A stretch of DNA of 10,377 bases from Fimenecus sp051881415 (lineage in GTDB: Bacteria > Bacillota > Clostridia > Oscillospirales > Acutalibacteraceae): positions 1 to 10,377 of the forward strand of contig JBJEPV010000098.1 of assembly GCA_051881415.1 (NCBI GenBank), read 5' to 3'. Below the pieces are notes generated by a model that was not told where the DNA came from, searched no databases, and saw only the letters and a list, made by a program, of their open reading frames with translations. Position 1 is the first letter of the stretch, and every line of letters starts with the position of its first letter. Shown here one piece after another: positions 1 through 7,282 of the stretch. Position numbers and translations under genes: made by a program.

Positions 1-1884
1 GTCCGCTTCGATTTGCACACGGTTATTACAGAAATATTGATTGAACAGCACAAGCAAATCGTATTTGCTGATAAATTCGTTATTCACCAAATGATAAATG
101 CCGCTGACATCGGACTCCACTGCCGCAAGCATGGCACGGGCAAGTGTTATGGTGGAAACTCCCGACCACAAGACGCCTGTAAAGCCCTTGACGGACTTCT
201 GCTGTGCAAACCAATTAAACAGCCCGCCCTTTTGCGGTGTTCTGTCCGGACCGATAATGGAGGTACGGAAGGTTACATCTTTACTGTTGCAAATTTCACC
301 AACCGCTTTTGTTTTGCCGTAATTATCAGCCGCATCAGGCTGTGCGCTTTCATCATACGGCGCGTCCTTACCTGAGAACACGCAATCCGAGCTTATATGA
401 ATTACTTTTGTTTTCGTATCTTTAAAGGTATCAGCCAAAAAATGAGGCAGATAGCCGTTTATAAATGCGGCCGCACTGCGGTCTTCGTCACAGGCGCGGT
501 TTAAAATACCGATACAGTTGAGCACTGCCGCATAGGGTTGTTCCGACAAAACCTTTTGCAACAGTTGCATATCCGTTGCCGAGCCGACAATGCACGAAAA
601 GCCCTCCACAGCGGTTTTATCGAACACCGTTACATCATAACCGTGTTCTTGAAAATAAGTCGCCGCCACAAAGCCCGCCATACCTGCGCCGCCGAGCACC
701 AATACTTTTTTCTTTGGCGGTTCTGCAGGTGCAGTATCCGCAACCGGCAAAAAGTATGTATCGGGTTTTTCGGGGTTAAAGCACTCATTGCACCACATAA
801 AGGTGACCATATCCGTGTCGCCCAAATTTTCAATGTTGTGCGTGTAGCCCGTGGGAATGTCGACGACCTCTAATTTGTCGCCCGAAGCGAAATATTCAAT
901 GACTTCGTCGCTGTCGATTTGGCGGAAACGAATGACGCCCTTGCCGCTGACAACGAGGAATTTTTCATTTTTCGTATGATGCCAATGCTGGCCTTTGGTA
1001 ATGCCGGGCTTGGATATATTCACAGAGAACTGCCCATGGTCGTTCGTGCGCAAAATTTCGGTAAACGAGCCGCGCGCGTCGACATTCATTTTTAAAGGAT
1101 AGGAAAAGCCGTCCTTCGGCAAATAAGAAAGATAGGTGCTATACAGTTTTTTGGAAAAACCGCCCTCGGTCAAATCAGGGATTTGGATATTTTTGCGGTT
1201 TTCTTTAAACGCATAAATCAAATCCGCAATTTCGCCGAGCGTGGCTTTGTGGGAAACCGGCACGGCGCAAAATTTTCCGTCTTTCGTTTCATCGCCTTTG
1301 AGCGCCCGTAAAAGTTCGTCCACCACATCGTCAATATACAAAAGCGTCATTTCATAGTTGCGGTCACGAATTTCGATGGGGAGACTATGTGCAATGTTAT
1401 AGCAAAAGGTCGCCACAACGCTGTTGTAATTCGGTCTGCACCATTTACCGAACAAATTGGGAAAACGGTAGATAATCACCTTTGCGCCGGTTTCCGCGCT
1501 GTATTGGAACAACGCATCTTCCGCCGCGCGCTTGCTTTCTCCGTAGGGATTTTTCATTTCCGCCTGAATGGACGAGGAAAACAGCACGGGGCAAGTATTG
1601 TTATACTTTTTCAGCGTATCCAAAAGCGTAGACAAAAAGCCGAAATTGCCTTTCATAAATTCGCTGTCATCTTTCGGGCGGTGCACGCCGACCAAATTGT
1701 AAACGAAATCACATTCGGCGCAGTAGCGTTCAAAATCCGCCTGCGGCACGCCCAAATCATACGGGAAAATTTCCAAATCCGTCGGCAGGTTGCGGGTTTT
1801 ATCCTTCCCGTCGCGGACATTTTCAAGCGTCGCAATTAAATTTTTGCCGACAAAGCCGTTTGCGCCGGTGACTAAAATTTTCAT
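1..1884 (-). CDS. CapF/WbjC-like epimerase-reductase fused to an RmlD-like reductase (C-terminus off window)
   Basis: An open frame of 628 codons starts at ATG 1884 and has no stop before the window edge. Residues 1-265 are an extended SDR domain: a Rossmann motif with G7, G10 and G13, a Ser run at 103-105, and a YxxxK pair Y114/K118. Residues 266-381 are a cupin like that of CapF, with likely metal ligands H300, E307 and H349 and the usual ending around FNPEKPDTYFLPV. In the known pathway, CapF epimerises C3 (cupin) and reduces C4 with NADPH (SDR), giving UDP-6-deoxy-L-TalNAc on the way to UDP-L-FucNAc. Residues 382-393 form an Ala/Pro/Lys linker. From 394 a second Rossmann domain begins (GGAGMAG, G398/G401/G404), followed by an RmlD-like SSDCVFSG segment and Y522/K526. 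About 40-60 residues should lie outside the window. The start follows the GT2 gene by 35 bp, with a GAGAGAG ribosome site. CapF proteins are usually about 370 residues, so this is a fusion, not an over-long call. The enzyme is expected to be cytosolic. Confidence 0.9.
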   Translation of the reverse strand, partial: MKILVTGANGFVGKNLIATLENVRDGKDKTRNLPTDLEIFPYDLGVPQADFERYCAECDFVYNLVGVHRPKDDSEFMKGNFGFLSTLLDTLKKYNNTCPVLFSSSIQAEMKNPYGESKRAAEDALFQYSAETGAKVIIYRFPNLFGKWCRPNYNSVVATFCYNIAHSLPIEIRDRNYEMTLLYIDDVVDELLRALKGDETKDGKFCAVPVSHKATLGEIADLIYAFKENRKNIQIPDLTEGGFSKKLYSTYLSYLPKDGFSYPLKMNVDARGSFTEILRTNDHGQFSVNISKPGITKGQHWHHTKNEKFLVVSGKGVIRFRQIDSDEVIEYFASGDKLEVVDIPTGYTHNIENLGDTDMVTFMWCNECFNPEKPDTYFLPVADTAPAEPPKKKVLVLGGAGMAGFVAATYFQEHGYDVTVFDKTAVEGFSCIVGSATDMQLLQKVLSEQPYAAVLNCIGILNRACDEDRSAAAFINGYLPHFLADTFKDTKTKVIHISSDCVFSGKDAPYDESAQPDAADNYGKTKAVGEICNSKDVTFRTSIIGPDRTPQKGGLFNWFAQQKSVKGFTGVLWSGVSTITLARAMLAAVESDVSGIYHLVNNEFISKYDLLVLFNQYFCNNRVQIEAD

Positions 1885-1919
1885 ATTCTCTCTCTTTTCC
1901 GAATCTTTATTATTTTCTC

Positions 1920-2978
1920 TTACTTGTTGTTTTTCTTGTTATAAATTTTCCGCAGGATTCCGCTGAAAAACTTATACAGCCTTTCGTTGCAAAAGAAAAA
2001 CATAATAAAATCATATACCGTTCTTTGCAAAGAAACCTTCGGTACAAGATTTGACATTATCGGTTTATAGGGGTACAAACCTTTTTCTTTAAAATCACGC
2101 AAAAACGCTTCCTGCTCTTTTGTATCCCCTTTTATGGCCACATCGTACAAAACCGTTTGCACACAAAGAGAAATTCGGTCATTTAACTGTTTCTTTTGCG
2201 CACGGGACATTTCAATCGGCGGATTTTTGCGAATATCACAATAGATTTCGCAAAGCTTGACCAACGAATACATATGTTTGTTCAGCACCGCTTCGCTTTT
2301 TTGGTGCGAAGTGGAATTGGCCACCGTGCGGTAATGATATTGCGGAGACTGCACATAAACATTCTTTTTACTGAACAGTTCAAACTGATATAAAAACAAA
2401 ACATCGTCGCTCAACCGCAGTTCCGAATGCCAGTTAATGCCGTTGTCGATAATCACAGAACGCCTGAATATTTTGACACCGCTGCAAGTAGCACGCAAAT
2501 TCAGCTTTTTTTCCGGTTTGTATGTGTATCCGCTTTCCGCCGGCACGCTGACCGTGTCCTCCGGAACATAATCCAAACCAACCGTCAGTTCGTCAATTTG
2601 ATTTTCATCCATAATGCGGACAATAAACCCGAGGGAATTCGGTTCCAGCAAATCATCGGAATCTACGAACCATACATAATCGCCTTTTGCGCTGTATAAG
2701 CCAACATTTCTCGCCGCCGACTGCCCCTGATTTTCCTGATGGATAATGCGGATACAGGGATGATTTTTAGCATATGTTTCCAAAATATCGGGGCAACTGT
2801 CGGTGGAACCGTCATTCACGCAAACAATTTCATATTCCGTTTCGGGAATATCTTGCAAAAGCATGGAGTCCAAACAATATGCCAAATACTTTTCCGTATT
2901 GTATACCGGCACAATCAGACTGATTTTGCATCTTTCGGCCGTTTTAACTGTATGCGCAGATTCGTGATTGATAGGCAT
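1920..2978 (-). CDS. Glycosyltransferase family 2 (GT-A fold)
   Basis: A 352-residue protein that should transfer a sugar from a nucleotide donor to a lipid-linked repeat unit at the inner membrane face. The GT2 signature is clear: SLIVPVYNTEKYL at 20-32, NDGSTD at 55-60, GQSAARNVG at 85-93, the metal-binding DSDD at 106-109, and a DD pair at 191-192 in the position of the catalytic base. The C-terminal third is basic, with an aromatic stretch (YDFIMFFFCNERLYKFF) and a Lys/Asn-rich tail that may contact the membrane. The start at 2978 lies 3 bp after the dehydratase stop, with GGGAG nine bases upstream. The first 17 residues precede the usual GT2 start and carry no recognised motif. Its place between the capE-like and capF-like genes suggests it may add the sugar they make, but donor and acceptor cannot be read from the sequence. 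Confidence 0.93.
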   Translation of the reverse strand: MPINHESAHTVKTAERCKISLIVPVYNTEKYLAYCLDSMLLQDIPETEYEIVCVNDGSTDSCPDILETYAKNHPCIRIIHQENQGQSAARNVGLYSAKGDYVWFVDSDDLLEPNSLGFIVRIMDENQIDELTVGLDYVPEDTVSVPAESGYTYKPEKKLNLRATCSGVKIFRRSVIIDNGINWHSELRLSDDVLFLYQFELFSKKNVYVQSPQYHYRTVANSTSHQKSEAVLNKHMYSLVKLCEIYCDIRKNPPIEMSRAQKKQLNDRISLCVQTVLYDVAIKGDTKEQEAFLRDFKEKGLYPYKPIMSNLVPKVSLQRTVYDFIMFFFCNERLYKFFSGILRKIYNKKNNK

Positions 2979-2981
2979 AAC

Positions 2982-4019
2982 TTATTTCTCCCAATTTGCA
3001 AGTTCGTTTTGGATATAAGGCAAAGTTAAGAGTTTTTCTTTCACCTGCTCGACCGTCCAAAGCTCGGTGTTGTTGGAGTTAAATTCGGTCAAGGTATTGC
3101 GCTTTTTGTCGCCGTCTTTGAAATATTTGTCGTAGTTCAAGGAGCGCTTGTCCGCAGGCACACGATAGAAATTACCCATATCAAGGGCATTTGCACATTC
3201 CTCGTTTGTAAGGAGTGTTTCATACATTTTTTCGCCGTGACGAATCCCGATAACCTTAATTTCCGTATCGGGCGCAAACAGCTCTTTCACAGCCTCGGCG
3301 AGCACTTCAATGGTGCAGGCAGGCGCTTTTTGCACGAGAATGTCGCCGCTTTCGCCGTTTTCAAAAGCGAACAGTACAAGGTCAACGGCTTCTTCCAGGC
3401 TCATAACAAATCTTGTCATAGCGGGTTCTGTAATGGTTATGGGCTTGCCCTCACGGATTTGGTCAATCCACAGCGGCACAACCGAGCCGCGCGAGCACAG
3501 CACATTGCCGTAACGGGTGCAGCAGATTTTTGTCTTTTCGGGCGCAACTGTTCTGGATTTTGCCACAACCACCTTTTCCATCATCGCTTTGGAAGTACCC
3601 ATCGCGTTTACGGGATATGCCGCCTTGTCGGTGGAAAGGCAGATCACGCACTTTACGCCCTCATCAATGGCGGCGGTGAGCACATTATCCGTACCCAAAA
3701 CATTCGTTTTAACCGCTTCAACGGGGAAGAACTCGCAGGAGGGCACCTGCTTTAACGCGGCGGCATGGAAAATATAGTCAACACCGTGCATTGCATTCTT
3801 TACCGACTGCAAATCGCGTACATCGCCGATGTAGAATTTCAGTTTGTCGCTGACCTCGGGCATGGTCTGCTGAAACTCGTGGCGCATATCGTCCTGCTTT
3901 TTCTCATCGCGCGAAAATACGCGGATTTCGCCGATGTCGGTTTCGAGAAAGCGGCGCAAAACCGTATTGCCGAACGAGCCCGTCCCGCCCGTAATCATCA
4001 AAGTTTTTCCTGTAAACAT
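2982..4019 (-). CDS. capE: UDP-GlcNAc 4,6-dehydratase/5-epimerase (CapE/WbjB/FnlA type)
   Basis: A 345-residue extended SDR that fits the family that turns UDP-GlcNAc into UDP-2-acetamido-2,6-dideoxy-L-arabino-4-hexulose, the first step to UDP-L-FucNAc. Visible motifs are the NADP-binding GGTGSFG at 11-17, FSRDEKKQDDMRHEF at 35-49, HAAALKQVPSCE at 85-96, LSTDKA at 128-133 (T130, D131, K132) and RYGNVLCSRGSV at 169-180. The usual YxxxK Tyr is replaced: the run is NAMGTSK, with M140 and K144. This Met is characteristic of the CapE/WbjB branch and separates it from FlaA1/PseB-type dehydratases, which keep Tyr. The C-terminal region (ALDMGNFYRVPADKRSLNY) is the Polysacc_syn_2 C-terminal segment. 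ATG 4019 has AAAGGAG at 4028-4034, and the gene starts 3 bp after the flippase stop. Its product feeds the CapF-like fusion encoded two genes downstream. The gene symbol is by family resemblance. Confidence 0.92.
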   Translation of the reverse strand: MFTGKTLMITGGTGSFGNTVLRRFLETDIGEIRVFSRDEKKQDDMRHEFQQTMPEVSDKLKFYIGDVRDLQSVKNAMHGVDYIFHAAALKQVPSCEFFPVEAVKTNVLGTDNVLTAAIDEGVKCVICLSTDKAAYPVNAMGTSKAMMEKVVVAKSRTVAPEKTKICCTRYGNVLCSRGSVVPLWIDQIREGKPITITEPAMTRFVMSLEEAVDLVLFAFENGESGDILVQKAPACTIEVLAEAVKELFAPDTEIKVIGIRHGEKMYETLLTNEECANALDMGNFYRVPADKRSLNYDKYFKDGDKKRNTLTEFNSNNTELWTVEQVKEKLLTLPYIQNELANWEK

Positions 4020-4022
4020 ATG

Positions 4023-5561
4023 TCATTCTCCTTTTATCAGGTGAAATTTTTTACCTATTTTTTTAAATATCCCGAAAATCATATGCTTTTCGGAAGCATT
4101 CATGCCAAAGATTAGCATACAAATTCCATAGACCAAAACCATCACGCCGCAATTTACAATAAAACCGAGCCAACCGAATTTGGAAAGCCCAATCAAATTG
4201 AACAAGAGCCCTGCCCCGGCACAAAGCAAAAGTGACGGTAAAATCCCTTTGAAAAGCCCTTTGTAATAGCCCGTAAGGCTTATGCCGATTTCTTTTTTGA
4301 ACATCACATTCATACAAAGCACATCGCCGACAGTCAACGCAATCACAGAGCCGATAACCGCACCGACAAGCGGATTCCACTTAATTAAAAATGCGGTGAG
4401 TACAATGTTGATAAGCGCCGACACAATCTGCACAACCGCCTGCGTACGGTGCTTATTCATCGCCCACAAAATCTGATTGCCGATGGATTGCACAAGGGTA
4501 AACATCGTCGGTGCCATAATCGCCGCGGCGACCATATACCCTTGCTTATACGCCTCACCTGCCCATAATACCATAAAATCGGTACCGTTGACAAGAAAAA
4601 CCGTAAAAACCATACCGAGCATCATAAATACGATTCTGCCGATGCGTACCATTTCGTCCTGCAAGGCTTTGGCATTTGCGCCGCTTTCGACCAAGCGCAC
4701 CACGCCCGCCATTAAAACGCCGTTGAAATGCCCGCCGACGGTTTTAAAATATTGCACAATCTGTGCGCCTGCACCGTAAACGGCGATAATCACCGCAGAG
4801 CCCTTTGCCAAAATGCCTAACAACACCGAATCGGTCATAGAGTTTATCTGCGTAGCAATCATTTGTAAAAGCACAAATGCGGAAAAAGAAAAGGTTTCCT
4901 TTACAAAGCCGAAATCAAGATGTTTAAAATGCGGTTTCAATTTCAGTTTAAACAAGACATATCCCGTGCAAGTTCCCCGTATGATGACGGTCGTAATAAA
5001 ATACACCACAACCACGCCGAGGGAACGCATACCCAACTTTAAAACCAATACGGCAACCGCAATTTTTAATACGGTCATCACAATCGTTAATCCTTTCGCA
5101 AAGGAAAAACGCTCATATGCCGTCAGCGTATTGGCAAAGCCCGAAGTGCCCAGCGTAAACGAAACGGAAAGCACCGTCACAAACAACAGTTTTTTGCCGA
5201 TGGAAATTTCCTCCGGCGTTAAGCCTTTTGCGAATGCAGTCGGGAAAATCACCAACAGCACAGCGCCGACAATCAGTACAATAAAAGCGATAATACCGTA
5301 GAATAGCGTGGCAATTCCTAAAAATTCCTCTTGCTTTTGTTTATTGTTTTCCGCACGGTATTTCGCCATGTAGCGAATTACCGCATTGCCGACGCCGAGG
5401 TCCAAAAGGGTAAGATACGCCGTAATAGATGCCACCAACTGATACACACCGTATTCCGACTGCCCGAGAGAGCGAATTAAAAACGGCGTGAACAGCGTTG
5501 CCGAAATCACCTCGACAAACATCAGCACATATGAATAAATTACACCTATTTTTCTGTTCAT
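4023..5561 (-). CDS. Wzx-type polysaccharide repeat-unit flippase (MATE/MOP superfamily)
   Basis: A 512-residue polytopic membrane protein with roughly 12-14 hydrophobic segments across its length. The N-terminus (IYSYVLMFVEVISATLFTPF, then LGQSEYGVYQLVASITAYL and LDLGVGNAVIRYMAKY) is typical of Wzx/RfbX-like polysaccharide transporters, including the conserved first-helix Gly-Glu-Tyr-Gly-Val turn. It should move the undecaprenyl-diphosphate-linked repeat unit across the membrane for polymerisation. The start is set at 5561: AAGGA at 5571-5575 sits nine bases upstream and the upstream stop and this start share a base (TAATG). A longer frame back to 5708 is possible, but its 49 extra residues are Cys/Arg-rich, do not resemble this family, and lie inside the acyltransferase gene. 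Stop at 4023, 3 bp before the capE-like gene. Substrate specificity cannot be deduced. Confidence 0.92.
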   Translation of the reverse strand: MNRKIGVIYSYVLMFVEVISATLFTPFLIRSLGQSEYGVYQLVASITAYLTLLDLGVGNAVIRYMAKYRAENNKQKQEEFLGIATLFYGIIAFIVLIVGAVLLVIFPTAFAKGLTPEEISIGKKLLFVTVLSVSFTLGTSGFANTLTAYERFSFAKGLTIVMTVLKIAVAVLVLKLGMRSLGVVVVYFITTVIIRGTCTGYVLFKLKLKPHFKHLDFGFVKETFSFSAFVLLQMIATQINSMTDSVLLGILAKGSAVIIAVYGAGAQIVQYFKTVGGHFNGVLMAGVVRLVESGANAKALQDEMVRIGRIVFMMLGMVFTVFLVNGTDFMVLWAGEAYKQGYMVAAAIMAPTMFTLVQSIGNQILWAMNKHRTQAVVQIVSALINIVLTAFLIKWNPLVGAVIGSVIALTVGDVLCMNVMFKKEIGISLTGYYKGLFKGILPSLLLCAGAGLLFNLIGLSKFGWLGFIVNCGVMVLVYGICMLIFGMNASEKHMIFGIFKKIGKKFHLIKGE

Positions 5562-6112
5562 TATACTCTTTCCTTGATTTTTCTGACAGGCGAGCCCACA
5601 TAAACACCGTAAGGCTCTAATGCACCGTTCACCAGCGAGTTTGCACCGACAACAACACCGTCCGGAATCACACTGCCTTTCAGCACAATGGTGGACGCGG
5701 CCAGCCAAACATCGTTGCCGATGACGATTTTTTCGCAGGAATTTGCCTGTGCGTTGATTTTTTGATCTCTCACAATACCGTGATTGGTGTCAATAATATA
5801 GCAGTTTGCCGCAATACTGACATCATTGCCGATGGTGACGCCGCCGTTTTCGGAAGCAAAAATAATGGTATTGTTTCCAATATCCACATTGTCGCCGATG
5901 ACAATTTCGCCGTCTCCCCAAAACACAACATTGTTATATATTTTGACATTTTTCCCAAGTTTGATATTGCAGTTTTTACATTCTATGACGCCTTGCACCG
6001 TAAGACCTTTTGCCGATGCGTTCCCGGTCATATATTTAAACAGCACGGTATATACACTGCTTTTGATTTTTCGCAATGCTCTGAACAGAAATCTGCAAAT
6101 TTTTCTGCGCAT
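5561..6112 (-). CDS. Left-handed beta-helix (hexapeptide) acyltransferase
   Basis: A 183-residue protein with imperfect hexapeptide repeats (GKNVKI, GDNVDI, GNDVSI, GNDVWLAAS, VIPDGVVVGANSLV) ending in VYVGSPVRKIKER, the standard ending of the maltose/xenobiotic O-acetyltransferase family. The likely catalytic His is H111 in IIDTNHGI. It probably O-acetylates a sugar of the repeat unit using acetyl-CoA; N-acylation of an amino sugar is also possible. The first 28 residues (MRRKICRFLFRALRKIKSSV...) are basic and amphipathic and could hold it near the membrane. I chose ATG 6112 because GAGGTG lies six bases upstream. The in-frame ATG at 6136 would add MTESEVLP but has no clear ribosome site. 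The stop overlaps the flippase start by one base, which suggests translational coupling. Confidence 0.9.
   Translation of the reverse strand: MRRKICRFLFRALRKIKSSVYTVLFKYMTGNASAKGLTVQGVIECKNCNIKLGKNVKIYNNVVFWGDGEIVIGDNVDIGNNTIIFASENGGVTIGNDVSIAANCYIIDTNHGIVRDQKINAQANSCEKIVIGNDVWLAASTIVLKGSVIPDGVVVGANSLVNGALEPYGVYVGSPVRKIKERV
5571..5575 (-). promoter_or_regulatory. Ribosome binding site of the flippase, inside the acyltransferase gene
   Basis: AAGGA on the minus strand, nine bases before ATG 5561. It lies within the last codons of the acyltransferase, and the stop and start overlap as TAATG, a layout typical of translational coupling. Confidence 0.7.
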
Positions 6113-6118
6113 GGGTAA

Positions 6119-6124
6119 CACCTC
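6119..6124 (-). promoter_or_regulatory. Ribosome binding site that decides the acyltransferase start
   Basis: GAGGTG on the minus strand, six bases before ATG 6112. It lies inside the longer reading from ATG 6136, which has only TGAGAA directly against it, so the shorter protein is preferred. Confidence 0.7.
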
Positions 6125-6139
6125 GCTTTCTGTCATTTC

Positions 6140-7267
6140 TCAAAACTGCTTACAGTCATTTACAAACAGTTCGTCCAAATCCGAAAGGCACTTTCGGCTG
6201 TCATACTCGTCCGAAAAGTCAATCGACTGTATGGCTTCTGCGACGGCTTTGGGACTGTCTCCGTCATAAAAATACATCAAATCGGCAACCTTTGAGGTTT
6301 CAATCGCTTTGATGCGCACGGAAACCACACGAAGCCCGTTGGAAAGGTAGGAAAGCACCTTTGAGGGGAACGAGGTTGCGTTAAACGCCGCCTCAGAGCT
6401 TTGTGTGGCAAACCCCACCTGACAGCTTTGCAAAAACTGCAAATATTCGTCGCCGCTTTTTTTGCCGTCGAAAGTAACGGTGCATGCGGTTTTTTCGGAT
6501 ATTTCGGCAATCTGTTTTTGTAGGTTGTCTATATCCTCCGTCCTGCCGAAGCCGATGATGTGAATATGATAGTTTTCCGGTAAAAATTCTGCCGCGGCAA
6601 TCGCCGTACCGGCACCTTTTCGCGGCTCCAACACGCCGGCATACACACAATGGATTTTGCCGTCATGAAACAGCGGTGCAAACTGCTTTTTTTCCGGTGC
6701 GAAAATGCCGTAATTGACCGTAAACGGTTTCTTCTGCGGATTGACCTTTTCCAGCAAAAGTTCGGTGGAAAGCACATATCCGTCCGCCGACTGTAAAAAC
6801 GCCATTTCCTTGGGGCGGATTTTTTCGTTGCCCGTTACATCGGCGTACACCTCGTTTGTTTCGAGAAGCAACTTCGGGTGTTTCTTTTCCTTGACCTCTC
6901 GCACCAAATCCATATAGGCTAGGGAGTGATACACAAGCAAGGTATCGTTTTCCGTAACATTTTCCAAAAGATACGATTTTAACTGTTTTTTGAGAAAACG
7001 GCGTGCAAAAATACGCTGAACGGTGGTTTTTGCCGGTTTCGCGTCAAACAGGCGCAATGTTAAATGTTCACCGAGTGCCGTGACACCGCCGGGGCAGAAT
7101 TTGTCACCGCAGGTGCCCGCCGCCGAAACGATTTCCACCTCGTATCCCGCTTTGACAAAGGCTTTTGCCTCATACCCCGATTTTGTTGTTGCCGCAAGCA
7201 CAAAATTGCGCTGTTGGTCAGCGTGTTCGGGAATGTCAAAATAACAAAGATAATAAATTTTTTTCAA
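6140..7267 (-). CDS. GT-B fold glycosyltransferase (GT4-like)
   Basis: A 375-residue protein with two Rossmann-like halves. The C-terminal half shows the donor-binding pattern of GT4-like enzymes: a strand and loop YAGVLEPRKG at 209-218, HIHIIGFG at 235-241, and FPSKVLSYLSNGLRVVS at 300-316, in the place where retaining GT4 enzymes bind the nucleotide sugar. The canonical EX7E is not clean here; E-rich segments are weak, so subfamily and stereochemistry are uncertain. The N-terminal half (MKKIYYLCYFDIPEHADQQRNF) is the acceptor domain, with the loop GYEAKAFVKAGYEVEIVSAAG at 31-51. It likely adds one sugar of the lipid-linked repeat unit on the cytosolic side. The start codon is TTG at 7267, 8 bases after AGAGGAG; no nearby in-frame ATG is better placed. 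It lies 15 bp after the third EpsG-like gene and 27 bp before the acyltransferase start. Confidence 0.87.
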   Translation of the reverse strand: MKKIYYLCYFDIPEHADQQRNFVLAATTKSGYEAKAFVKAGYEVEIVSAAGTCGDKFCPGGVTALGEHLTLRLFDAKPAKTTVQRIFARRFLKKQLKSYLLENVTENDTLLVYHSLAYMDLVREVKEKKHPKLLLETNEVYADVTGNEKIRPKEMAFLQSADGYVLSTELLLEKVNPQKKPFTVNYGIFAPEKKQFAPLFHDGKIHCVYAGVLEPRKGAGTAIAAAEFLPENYHIHIIGFGRTEDIDNLQKQIAEISEKTACTVTFDGKKSGDEYLQFLQSCQVGFATQSSEAAFNATSFPSKVLSYLSNGLRVVSVRIKAIETSKVADLMYFYDGDSPKAVAEAIQSIDFSDEYDSRKCLSDLDELFVNDCKQF

Positions 7268-7275
7268 ATGCGTAA

Positions 7276-7282
7276 CTCCTCT
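7276..7282 (-). promoter_or_regulatory. Ribosome binding site that decides the TTG start of the GT-B gene
   Basis: AGAGGAG on the minus strand, 8 bases before the TTG at 7267-7265. It directly follows the stop codon of the EpsG-like gene. The nearest upstream ATG-like triplets are out of frame, so TTG is the best start. Confidence 0.75.

Noticed and set aside
1885..1919. The largest intergenic gap (35 bp) as a promoter or terminator
   Set aside because: It holds a purine-rich ribosome site and A/T-rich sequence, with no convincing hairpin or -35/-10 pair.
13..4115. Plus-strand open frames of 60-172 codons
   Set aside because: All lie antisense to clear polysaccharide genes, have low-complexity or Cys/His/Arg-rich translations and match no family.
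5562..5708. 49-residue N-terminal extension of the flippase
   Set aside because: It overlaps the acyltransferase in another frame, is Cys/Arg-rich, and ATG 5561 has a good ribosome site and family-like N-terminus.
6134..6136. ATG as the acyltransferase start
   Set aside because: No ribosome site at good spacing; GAGGTG lies six bases before ATG 6112.
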